From Candidatus Eisenbergiella stercorigallinarum (GTDB lineage Bacteria; Bacillota; Clostridia; Lachnospirales; Lachnospiraceae), in the NCBI GenBank assembly GCA_019120525.1, contig DWUW01000166.1:1-8027 (forward strand): a stretch of 8,027 bases of DNA. Reading direction: 5' to 3'. The translations under genes were made by a program, and so were the position numbers. Below the pieces are notes generated by a model. It saw only the letters and a list, made by a program, of their open reading frames with translations, searched no databases and was not told the origin of the DNA. Below are positions 1-5,649 of this stretch, one piece after another; position 1 is the stretch's first letter, and each line of letters opens with the position of its first letter.

Positions 1-67
1 CCACCAGCACTCCGAGGATCGCGAGAAATTTCGCGCAGTCGATCCATACAACATTTCTCTTTGCCAT
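1..67 (-). CDS. Probable membrane acyltransferase, N-terminal fragment (cut by window edge)
   Basis: Only the first 22 codons are in the window. The peptide begins MAKRNVVWIDCAKFLAIL and continues GVLV. A short basic N-terminus, then W-I-D-x-A-K and a hydrophobic helix, is the typical opening of acyltransferase-3 family proteins (OafA/WecH type), multi-pass membrane enzymes that O-acetylate or otherwise acylate sugars, peptidoglycan or surface polymers. The ATG at 65-67 follows a GAGGGGGA Shine-Dalgarno sequence with about 6 nt spacing. It starts 27 nt after the stop of the secreted-protein gene, with no terminator between, so it is probably co-transcribed with the exporter genes. The family call rests on the short N-terminal motif alone; substrate and full length cannot be seen. 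Confidence 0.65.
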   Translation of the reverse strand, partial: MAKRNVVWIDCAKFLAILGVLV

Positions 68-94
68 CTGTAATCCCCCTCAGCGTTTCCTCTT

Positions 95-841
95 CTATTC
101 CAGGACGATCCTGGCGCACCCCTCCGGGATATACCATTCCAGCTCCATCCGGCTGCCGGAAAGAGGATCCCTGGTATACAGCGCCTGACGGCGGATCAGC
201 TCCCCCGCCGCGTCATAAAAATCCGCATAAAAGGTATTCATGCCCGGCGTTTTGCTGTCTCCGGAAAGCAGGGTCCCGGTCACCCGCAGGCAATCCAGCC
301 CGCTCTCCCGTTCGATCTCCATTCCCGCGATGGCCACGCTTGCCCCGTTCCTTCCGGCCAGCGTGCTGTTATAATACACCATCCGGTCGTCATAGACCGT
401 CACCAGGCTGGTCCCGGCCATCTGGGTATAAACCTCTCCATCCTCCGCGAGGCCGCTGCGGATGGTGATATAGTCCACCACAGCCGCGTTGCTGATCCGG
501 TAGACCGCCGCAACAGTGGTCCCGGGCGCGACAGCCGCTACTGTCATTTTCGCTGTCCCGTCCCCGCCGTCGGCCAGCGCCGCCACGGCGATGGCAGGAT
601 CCGACGTCAGCACGGCAAGGTCGGCGAAGCCTCCGGCCAGCTCATAGTCCACCTCCACGCTCCCCGTTTCGCCAAGGCCAAGGGAAAGCACCTCCTCTTC
701 CACCTGGATGCTTCCCTCCCCGGAAACCGGGGCCGCCAGCGCCTGCGCGGGAAAAAAAGCCGCTGCCGCGAGCGCCCCGGCAAGCCAAAAAGCCGCCCTC
801 TGTTTTCTGATCTGCATGATTCCGTCTTTGATCCTGAACAT
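95..841 (-). CDS. Secreted protein with possible Ig-like domain, unknown function
   Basis: A 248-residue protein I do not recognise as a named family. Residues 1-17 are basic, 18-30 are a hydrophobic core (FWLAGALAAAAFF), and an AQALA-AP site near 36/37 fits signal peptidase I; there is no lipobox cysteine, so it is probably released or wall-associated. Residues about 45-128 have the look of a bacterial Ig-like (Big_2-like) fold: the S-D-P-A-I-A-V segment, then T-A-K-M-T-V and V-A-P-G-T-T-V. Residues about 180-248 (LRVTGTLLSG, then FYADFYDAAGEL) resemble a second beta-sandwich of the FxLYD kind. The ATG at 839-841 is chosen because AAGGAGAG lies 4 nt upstream; an ATG at 857-859 would add six residues but encodes that ribosome site and has only a distant AGGAG. 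The gene starts 75 nt after the permease gene with no terminator visible. Domain calls are by eye; the signal peptide is the firmest part. Confidence 0.8.
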   Translation of the reverse strand: MFRIKDGIMQIRKQRAAFWLAGALAAAAFFPAQALAAPVSGEGSIQVEEEVLSLGLGETGSVEVDYELAGGFADLAVLTSDPAIAVAALADGGDGTAKMTVAAVAPGTTVAAVYRISNAAVVDYITIRSGLAEDGEVYTQMAGTSLVTVYDDRMVYYNSTLAGRNGASVAIAGMEIERESGLDCLRVTGTLLSGDSKTPGMNTFYADFYDAAGELIRRQALYTRDPLSGSRMELEWYIPEGCARIVLE

Positions 842-916
842 ATTCTCTCCTTTTTCCATGCTCTCAAATTGTCTCCTGGAATCCCGTACGATCTTTGGGT
901 TTCCAAAATTCCCGCG
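842..916 (-). other. Short intergenic spacer, permease to secreted-protein gene
   Basis: These 75 nt hold no stable GC-rich hairpin with a T-tract and no good promoter; only a small imperfect TTTGG-AAA-CCCAAA fold is seen near the permease end. The downstream ribosome site lies at its far end. The simplest reading is that the secreted-protein gene belongs to the exporter operon. Confidence 0.5.
845..852 (-). promoter_or_regulatory. Ribosome binding site deciding the start of the secreted-protein gene
   Basis: The minus strand reads AAGGAGAG-AAT-ATG here, a good Shine-Dalgarno match close to the ATG at 839-841. The alternative upstream ATG (857-859) lies before this site and has its nearest AGGAG about 13 nt away, too far for efficient initiation. 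The shorter start is therefore preferred. Confidence 0.65.
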
Positions 917-2119
917 CTACTCGCTCTTAAGCGCGTCGATGGGGCTCAGCCTGCTCGCCTTCCTGGCGGGCGCCCAGCCGAAGATAATGCCCACCGCCGT
1001 GGAAAAGCCCACGCCCAGGGCCACCGCCGAAACAGAAAAGACAAAATCTGTCTCCATCAGCGCGGCCGCGGCCACCGAGATCAGCAGCCCGAGGATCACG
1101 CCGATGATGCCGCCGATCAGGGAAAGCACCACCGATTCCAGCAGAAACTGCATCTGGATCCTTCCCGGCGTGGCTCCCATGGCCTTTCTCAGGCCGATCT
1201 CCTGTTTGCGCTCCGACACGGATACCAGCATCATGTTCATGATGCCGATGCCTCCCACCAGAAGGGCGATGGAAGCGATGCCCGCAAGCATGTAGGTGAG
1301 CATGCTCATCATCTCGTTCATGGTATCCAGCAGGCTGTCCATGGCGAACACGTAATAGCTGTCCTCATTCTGGTTAAAGGCCTGGTACAGGACGCCCTCC
1401 ACCTCGTCGGAAAGCCGGTCGGTATAGTCCGTATTCTCAATGTAGATTTCCAGGCTGCTGATGTTTTTCTGGCCGGTGATCTTTCTCGCCGTGGTATAGG
1501 GGATGGTGACGGTCCCGTCCGAGCTGGTTCCGAAGCCGGACATGGAGGCCATCAGGTCGGAATTTTCTCCTTCCAGGCCGATCACCGTATAGGTCGCCCC
1601 GTTCAGCGTCAGGGTCTTCCCCACCGGGTTCTCTCCGGCGAAAAGGTTTTCCGCGATATCCTGATCGATCACGCACACGTAAGCCTGATCCTCCACGTCC
1701 GTCCGGTTGATGGGCCTTCCCACCGTGACCAGGTCATTGTACTCGTAGTAAACCTCGCTCTTTCCCTGGATGGACACGGCATCCAGCAGGTCCTGGTTCC
1801 TGGCCGCCATCCCCGTGGCGCTGATGGTGGGGGATAGTCCCGCCACATTGTCAAGCTCCCCCAGGCTTTCCAGGTCGTTTTCCGTCAGTCCGGATTTCAG
1901 GGGCGTTCCCGTAATGGAAACGCTGAGCGTCCCGGCGCCCAGGGAGGAGAATTCATCCATCACGGTGCTGATCGCGCCGTTTACGATGGTGATCAGGGAA
2001 ATGACCGCCGTTACCCCGATGATGATCCCCAGCGTGGTGAGCAGGGTACGCATCTTATTGCTTCTGATATTTTCCCAGGAAAGCTGAACGCTCTGCCTGA
2101 TGATTCCGATATTAGGCAT
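917..2119 (-). CDS. FtsX/MacB-type ABC transporter permease
   Basis: A 400-residue membrane subunit of a type VII (MacB-like) ABC complex. These proteins do not form a classical import channel; they couple cytoplasmic ATP hydrolysis to movements of an extracellular domain, for export of peptides or drugs or for mechanotransmission. The N-terminus has the conserved N-I-R-S-N-K-M-R-T-L-L-T-T-L-G-I-I-I-G signature. Membrane helices fall at about 25-47, 277-300, 328-353 and 360-383, with a large MacB-PCD-like extracellular domain between helices 1 and 2. The FtsX domain shows SERKQEIGLRKAMGA (302-316), the cytoplasmic coupling segment, and ends PARKASRLSPIDAL. Four helices and about 400 residues are usual for MacB permeases lacking a fused ATPase, and the ATPase is the gene just upstream, overlapping by 8 nt. 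GGAG lies 9 nt before the ATG. Family assignment is very secure; the substrate is unknown. Confidence 0.95.
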   Translation of the reverse strand: MPNIGIIRQSVQLSWENIRSNKMRTLLTTLGIIIGVTAVISLITIVNGAISTVMDEFSSLGAGTLSVSITGTPLKSGLTENDLESLGELDNVAGLSPTISATGMAARNQDLLDAVSIQGKSEVYYEYNDLVTVGRPINRTDVEDQAYVCVIDQDIAENLFAGENPVGKTLTLNGATYTVIGLEGENSDLMASMSGFGTSSDGTVTIPYTTARKITGQKNISSLEIYIENTDYTDRLSDEVEGVLYQAFNQNEDSYYVFAMDSLLDTMNEMMSMLTYMLAGIASIALLVGGIGIMNMMLVSVSERKQEIGLRKAMGATPGRIQMQFLLESVVLSLIGGIIGVILGLLISVAAAALMETDFVFSVSAVALGVGFSTAVGIIFGWAPARKASRLSPIDALKSE

Positions 2120-2807
2120 CCGCCGTATCTCCTTCCCCGATATTTCCGTCCAGGATCCGGACGATCCGCTTCGCGTGGGAAGCGATGCCCGCGTCGTGGG
2201 TGATCATGATGATCGTCCGTCCCTCTTCGTTGATCTCATGGAACAGCTCCATCACCTGGCGGCCGGTCTTCTGGTCCAGAGCGCCGGTGGGCTCGTCCGC
2301 AAGGAGGATGGCCGGATTGTTGCACATGGCGCGGGCAATGGCCACCCGCTGCTGCTGGCCGCCGGAAAGCTGGTTGGGATAATAATCCTTCTTTTCCAGA
2401 AGCCCCACGCGCCGGAGCATTTCCTCCGCCCGCGCGTTCTGCTCCCGCTCCGGGACGTCCGCGTAGATCAGAGGAAGCTTCACATTCTGCAGGGCGGTCT
2501 GGCGCTGCATCAGGAAAAAAGACTGGAAGATGAAGCCGATCTCCCGGTTCCTGATCTTTGCCAGGGTCCTTTCATCCTGGCTTCCGATCTTCCGCCCGTC
2601 CAGCACGTATTCTCCCGCCGTCGGCACGTCCAGGCAGCCGATGATGTTCATCAGGGTGGATTTCCCGGAGCCGGAAGGCCCGAGCACCGCGAGGAACTCC
2701 CCTTCCTTCACATCCAGGTCGATGCCCTTAAGCACCGTGGATACCTCGCTTCCCACCTGATACTGCTTGACGATCCCCCGCATGGTGAGAATGGTTTTCT
2801 CCTGCAT
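2112..2807 (-). CDS. MacB/LolD-type ABC transporter ATP-binding protein
   Basis: A 231-residue cytoplasmic ATPase, full length for the LolD/MacB group, which powers the permease encoded next. All nucleotide-binding motifs are intact: Walker A GPSGSGKST (43-51), Q-loop glutamine in GFIFQSF (Q95), signature LSGGQQQRVAIARA (147-160), Walker B AILLADE (166-172) with catalytic Glu172, D-loop ALDQ (176-179) and switch histidine in ITHD (H204). The form LSGGQQQRVAIARA followed by LLADEPTGALD is characteristic of this exporter subgroup. The start ATG follows a perfect AGGAGG with 6 nt spacing; that Shine-Dalgarno sequence overlaps the stop codon of the adaptor gene, which ends 10 nt before. The 3' end overlaps the permease start by 8 nt. 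Adaptor, ATPase and permease thus form one translationally linked complex. Confidence 0.97.
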   Translation of the reverse strand: MQEKTILTMRGIVKQYQVGSEVSTVLKGIDLDVKEGEFLAVLGPSGSGKSTLMNIIGCLDVPTAGEYVLDGRKIGSQDERTLAKIRNREIGFIFQSFFLMQRQTALQNVKLPLIYADVPEREQNARAEEMLRRVGLLEKKDYYPNQLSGGQQQRVAIARAMCNNPAILLADEPTGALDQKTGRQVMELFHEINEEGRTIIMITHDAGIASHAKRIVRILDGNIGEGDTADA

Positions 2808-2810
2808 ACG

Positions 2811-2820
2811 CCACCTCCTA
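2811..2820 (-). promoter_or_regulatory. Ribosome binding site overlapping the adaptor stop codon
   Basis: The minus strand reads TAGGAGGTGG, in which TAG (2818-2820) terminates the adaptor and AGGAGG is the Shine-Dalgarno site for the ATPase ATG at 2805-2807. A ribosome finishing the adaptor covers this site, which favours re-initiation and balanced subunit synthesis; that consequence is inference. Confidence 0.8.
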
Positions 2821-4296
2821 CTGCTGCTCCATGGACATGGACATCATCAGGTCGGCATAGGAAGGGGTATATACATAAAGCACCGTCTGTCCCGTCTCCA
2901 GGCCGTCGGTGATCTGCACCCAGGTTCCGTCGGTGGCTCCCAGGGAAACCGGTTGTTCCACTGCCTCGCCCGCCTCGTTCCTTATGTACACATAGGCGCT
3001 GTTGTCCTCATGGTAGGCCACCGCCTCGGACGGGATGGCGGGAACGCCAAGCACCTGCTCCCGGATGAGGCGGATCTCCGCGGAAAGGCCGTCGCGCACT
3101 TCCTCATCCGCCTCAAATTCCACGGTGGCGTCCAGATAGGAGACCTCATTTTCCACGGTGGCAGTCCGGGAGATCCGGGAAATGACGCCTTCATAGTCCT
3201 TTCCCAGCGCGTCCACATGGATCTGCACCGCGTCTCCCTCCTTCACCTGTGCCACATCATATTCGCTGATCCGCACCTCGGCCTGCATGGTATCGAAGCT
3301 GGTCACTTCCGCGGCCGCGGACGCGCTTGCCGTATATTCGCCCTCTTTTAAGGAAAGCTCCGTGATATAGCCGCTGATCGGCGCGGTGATGGTATAATCC
3401 TCCAGGGATTCCCTCAGATGGTCGATCTGCAGCTGCGTGGCCTCCTGGGAAGCCAGCGCCCGGGTCTTTTCCAGAGCGTCCTCACTGGTCTGCACATTCT
3501 GGTCCATGGAAAGCTCTGCCGCCTCATAATCCCGCTCCGCGTCTGCCAGGGCTTCCTGGGCCGCCGCCATATCCTCATAATAGTCCTGTACTTCCTTCCG
3601 CGCCGTCTCCTCGGCAAGCCGCAGGCTCTCCTGCGCGTTGCTTAAGGTGACCGCATAGGTGGCAAGGGCCTCGTCCGTGATCAGGTGGTTTTCCTTCTGG
3701 TTCACGGCCGAGTCATAGGATGCCTGGGCGGACGTCACGCTCTGTCTGGCGGAAACCACCGACTGGTTAGTCCCGTTTTCCAGCTCTTCCTTTGCCCGGT
3801 TGTAGGTCTCCACCGCCGTCTGATAATTCTCCTGCGCGTTCAGGAGGGTTTCCTGCGCCGTGTTCAGCGTGGAGTTCAGGCCTTCCTCCAGCTGGCTGTT
3901 CAGGTTGTCCAGGCTGGTCTGGCTGTCCTTGATATTATAGGAATCCGTCAGCTGCGCCAGCTCCAGGTTGGCTTCCTGCAGGGCGATATTATACTCCACC
4001 TCGCCGGAATCCAGCACGGCGATCACGTCGCCCTCTTCCACATAATCTCCCTCTTCCACCTGCAGCTCTGTCACCTGGGCCGCCACGGCAGCATAGACCG
4101 TGGAGACCTCCGAAGCCTCGATATTTCCGGAAAATTCCAGATAAGAAACGATATCCCGGTTCTCTACCACCGTTTCCAGATACCGTCTGCCGCCCTTTCC
4201 TCCGGCGGTTGCCGCGAAGGATACGGCCAGTGCGATCAGCAGGATGACGACGATCAGGCCGATCAGCTTCTTCCTGCCCAATTTCAGTTTTTTCAT
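2818..4296 (-). CDS. MacA/HlyD-like membrane-anchored efflux adaptor with long coiled-coil hairpin
   Basis: A 492-residue adaptor (periplasmic-adaptor/membrane-fusion superfamily) that would sit on the extracellular face and work with the ATPase and permease encoded immediately downstream. A basic N-terminus (MKKLKLGRKK) precedes one membrane helix at about 11-29. The first half of the lipoyl-like barrel-sandwich is at 65-98 (EEGDYVEEGDVIAVLD), a very long Gln/Glu/Ala-rich helical hairpin spans about 103-300, and the second lipoyl half is at 303-322 (ITAPISGYITELSLKEGE). A beta-barrel at about 335-415 and a membrane-proximal domain to about 478 follow. It is longer than E. coli MacA (about 370 residues), mainly through the hairpin. 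The C-terminus is Met-rich (MMSMSMEQQ). The ATG at 4294-4296 is chosen because GGAGGAG lies 3-5 nt upstream; an in-frame ATG at 4306-4308 has no ribosome site, and the reading frame open to 4437 runs through a terminator-like hairpin. Drug or peptide export is plausible, substrate unknown. Confidence 0.92.
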   Translation of the reverse strand: MKKLKLGRKKLIGLIVVILLIALAVSFAATAGGKGGRRYLETVVENRDIVSYLEFSGNIEASEVSTVYAAVAAQVTELQVEEGDYVEEGDVIAVLDSGEVEYNIALQEANLELAQLTDSYNIKDSQTSLDNLNSQLEEGLNSTLNTAQETLLNAQENYQTAVETYNRAKEELENGTNQSVVSARQSVTSAQASYDSAVNQKENHLITDEALATYAVTLSNAQESLRLAEETARKEVQDYYEDMAAAQEALADAERDYEAAELSMDQNVQTSEDALEKTRALASQEATQLQIDHLRESLEDYTITAPISGYITELSLKEGEYTASASAAAEVTSFDTMQAEVRISEYDVAQVKEGDAVQIHVDALGKDYEGVISRISRTATVENEVSYLDATVEFEADEEVRDGLSAEIRLIREQVLGVPAIPSEAVAYHEDNSAYVYIRNEAGEAVEQPVSLGATDGTWVQITDGLETGQTVLYVYTPSYADLMMSMSMEQQ

Positions 4297-4407
4297 AATC
4301 TCCTCCATGCCGAAGCGTTTTACGCTAAGGCCTGCGCGCCGGACCTCCCGTTCGGCGCTGCCGGTCCTGTTTTCCGGATCCGGCCATATTCCTATGGTAC
4401 ATCCGTA
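4297..4407 (-). promoter_or_regulatory. Leader of the exporter operon, with inverted repeats
   Basis: This stretch of about 110 nt lies between the upstream terminator-like hairpin and the adaptor start, so it should hold the promoter of the exporter operon. Three symmetric elements are visible: AGCGT-3 nt-ACGCT at 4314-4326 (perfect 5-bp arms, ending 18 nt before the ATG), the 10-bp palindrome CCGGATCCGG at 4374-4383, and GCGCCG/CGGCGC arms at 4336-4341 and 4353-4358 that could form a 6-bp stem. No convincing -35/-10 pair is present; the AT-richer part near 4384-4410 is the only plausible place. A regulator-dependent promoter is possible but not shown. Confidence 0.35.
4300..4306 (-). promoter_or_regulatory. 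Ribosome binding site of the adaptor gene
   Basis: GGAGGAG followed by ATT and the ATG at 4294-4296. It fixes the start at MKKLKLGRKK and argues against the two longer in-frame starts at 4308 and 4437. Confidence 0.75.
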
Positions 4408-4440
4408 TAAGAAGAAGCATTGCCCCGCAGCGGGCAACGC
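4408..4440 (-). terminator. Probable intrinsic terminator after the acidic small-protein gene
   Basis: On the minus strand GCGTTGCCCG, a 3-nt loop CTG, then CGGG(G)CAATGC form a stem of about 10 bp with one bulged G and one G-U pair (4417-4440). It is followed by TTCTTCTTA (4408-4416), a T-rich but interrupted tract. It begins 33 nt after the stop codon of the small gene and would separate that gene from the exporter operon. The broken T-tract makes termination possibly partial. Confidence 0.55.
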
Positions 4441-4473
4441 CTCTTCCCTCTCACAGCCTATGGCTCCCTTCCG

Positions 4474-4740
4474 TCAGCCTTCCACGATCAGATACCTGCC
4501 GTCTCCCACGTCGAATACCTCATCGGCCTCCAGCAGCTCCTCCATGTCGGCTCCGTCCATGTCGATGCCTTCCTCATCGAAGTACTCCCGTACCTCCTCC
4601 GGGGAATCCACAACCACCGCCATGCACTCCTCCAGAAAGGCTTCCGCTTCCTCCAGGCTGGAGGCCACGTCCTCCTCCGGAAAAAGCTTTCCCTGGTTCT
4701 CCAGGAAGCATTGCAGGACCGCTTCATCATATACCTGCAT
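4474..4740 (-). CDS. Very acidic 88-residue protein of unknown function
   Basis: I do not recognise this protein as a characterised family. It has 88 residues, of which 29 are Asp or Glu and only 3 are Lys or Arg, giving a very low isoelectric point. There is no signal peptide or membrane segment, so it is probably cytoplasmic. It looks like a compact alpha/beta domain: helix-forming EEAEAFLEECM (about 30-40), strand AVVVD, helix SPEEVREYFDEEGI, a second acidic helix, and a closing hairpin VFDVGDGRYLIVEG. Two cysteines (C11 and C39) are present. A strong AAAGGAGG ribosome site lies about 8 nt before the ATG, a good promoter sits just upstream, and a terminator-like hairpin follows. This complete transcription unit makes it a real gene. 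Its role (protein-binding, nucleic-acid mimic or metal-buffering) cannot be deduced. Confidence 0.85.
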   Translation of the reverse strand: MQVYDEAVLQCFLENQGKLFPEEDVASSLEEAEAFLEECMAVVVDSPEEVREYFDEEGIDMDGADMEELLEADEVFDVGDGRYLIVEG

Positions 4741-4746
4741 GGTCTC

Positions 4747-4756
4747 TCCCTCCTTT
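4747..4756 (-). promoter_or_regulatory. Strong ribosome binding site of the acidic small-protein gene
   Basis: AAAGGAGGGA lies 6 nt before the ATG at 4738-4740 (about 8 nt from the end of the AGGAGG core). This near-consensus site supports the reality of the short gene. Confidence 0.75.
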
Positions 4757-4776
4757 CCGCGTTTTTTCTATACAAG

Positions 4777-4826
4777 AATATAACCTCTGCCCCTGCGGGG
4801 TTCAACCCTTTTATAAAAATTTTATA
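4777..4826 (-). promoter_or_regulatory. Predicted strong sigma-A promoter with AT-rich UP-like element
   Basis: On the minus strand a -35 hexamer TTGAAC (4800-4805) and a -10 hexamer TATATT (4777-4782) are separated by exactly 17 nt. The -10 matches consensus at five of six positions and the -35 at four. Directly upstream of the -35 lies a run of A/T (4809-4826) containing the perfect palindrome TATAAAA-T-TTTTATA at 4812-4826, placed as an UP element would be. The spacer carries a second inverted repeat, CCCC-GCA-GGGG (4790-4800), touching the -35. Transcription should begin near 4770, leaving a leader of about 30 nt before the acidic small-protein gene. Either repeat could be an operator. 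Confidence 0.65.
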
Positions 4827-4845
4827 TTCCTGTCCCTTCCCCGGG

Positions 4846-5649
4846 TCACTCTTTGCCGGCAGCCGTAGCCCGGACCGCCTTCCATACCCCTTTTTCCGTC
4901 CAGGAAGGGCAGGAAAACCGGGCGGCCGCCTTCACCTCCGGCCGCGCGTTCTCCACCGCGTAGCTGTAATACGCCGTCCGCATCAGGCCGATGTCGTTGG
5001 TATTGTCGCCGAAGGCCATGGTCTCCTCCGGCCGGATCCCGAAGCGCTCCTGGAGCCAGCGCAGGGCGTTCCCCTTGTCCACGCTTCTGTCCATGAAGTC
5101 CACCCATTCTTCCCCGGCTACACAGACCTGCACCAGGTCCCTCCATGCCGGGATCAGCTCCCGCTCTCCCAGCTGCCGGATGCTTCCTTTATGGTAGGCC
5201 GCGATCTTTAAGATCACCGCGTCCTCTCCCAGGACGTCGTCCACCCTGCGAAACCGGTTGCGGTACCCATAAGTCATCAGATCCAGGAATTCCCGGTTCT
5301 TTGATTCGATCAGGCTTCCTCCCGGCGTTGAGACCACGAATTCATACTCCGGCCCAAGCGCGCGCAGCTGTGATACGATCTTCCGGCTGTATTCCGGCTC
5401 CATGGGCGTGACCTTCAGATCTTCTCCCTGATAATGGATATGCGCCCCGTTTTCCGCGATATAGCAGATCCGGTCCGCCACATTCCGGAATACGCTGCGC
5501 ACGCTGGGAAGCTGCCTGCCGCTCGCGGCGCAAAAAAGCACGCCCCGGGCCGTAAGCCCGCGGATCTCTTCCTCTATCTCCGGATACAGATCCGGCGTGG
5601 ATTCTTCAATCAGCGTCCCGTCAATATCCGATGCGATCAGCCTGATCAT
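4846..5649 (-). CDS. Cof-type HAD-IIB family phosphatase
   Basis: A 267-residue cytoplasmic HAD hydrolase of the Cof/YidA type (subfamily IIB), usual length for the group. These enzymes dephosphorylate sugar phosphates, FMN, pyridoxal phosphate and similar small molecules. Motif I is DIDGTL with nucleophile Asp8 and general acid Asp10; motif II is Ser43 in AASGR; motif III is Lys192 in DKGNAL; motif IV is GDNTND (214-219). The IAENGA segment (64-69) precedes the C2-type cap at about 80-190, typical of IIB members. The ATG overlaps the preceding phosphatase stop as ATGA, and AGGAGGG lies about 8 nt upstream, so it is the last gene of the ppk1-led operon. No clear terminator follows; readthrough into the next gene is possible. 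The true substrate cannot be read from the sequence. Confidence 0.93.
   Translation of the reverse strand: MIRLIASDIDGTLIEESTPDLYPEIEEEIRGLTARGVLFCAASGRQLPSVRSVFRNVADRICYIAENGAHIHYQGEDLKVTPMEPEYSRKIVSQLRALGPEYEFVVSTPGGSLIESKNREFLDLMTYGYRNRFRRVDDVLGEDAVILKIAAYHKGSIRQLGERELIPAWRDLVQVCVAGEEWVDFMDRSVDKGNALRWLQERFGIRPEETMAFGDNTNDIGLMRTAYYSYAVENARPEVKAAARFSCPSWTEKGVWKAVRATAAGKE

Noticed and set aside
869..1837. Long open frame on the plus strand opposite the permease (322 codons), with similar ones at 3685-4410, 5730-6365 and 6928-7740.
   Set aside because: Each lies entirely opposite a gene with intact family motifs; their His/Arg/Pro-rich composition is what the complement of GC-rich coding sequence gives, and none shows a recognisable domain.
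4374..4383. CCGGATCCGG palindrome as a cloning scar or mobile-element boundary.
   Set aside because: There are no direct repeats, vector sequence or change of composition around it; it is kept only as one possible operator element.
4297..4437. Extension of the adaptor reading frame to an ATG at 4435-4437 (47 extra residues).
   Set aside because: It would run through the terminator-like hairpin, adds a segment with no family resemblance, and the strong GGAGGAG sits directly before the ATG at 4294-4296.
4796..4812. GGGTT-C-AACCC followed by TTTT on the plus strand, resembling a terminator.
   Set aside because: No plus-strand gene precedes it, the stem would be only 4 bp with a 3-nt loop, and the sequence is better explained as the -35 region of the minus-strand promoter.
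4812..4845. Possible terminator for the Cof-type phosphatase gene formed by the AT-rich palindrome.
   Set aside because: The arms are all A/T, the loop is one base and no T-tract follows on the minus strand, so it is a poor terminator; it is better placed as a promoter upstream element.
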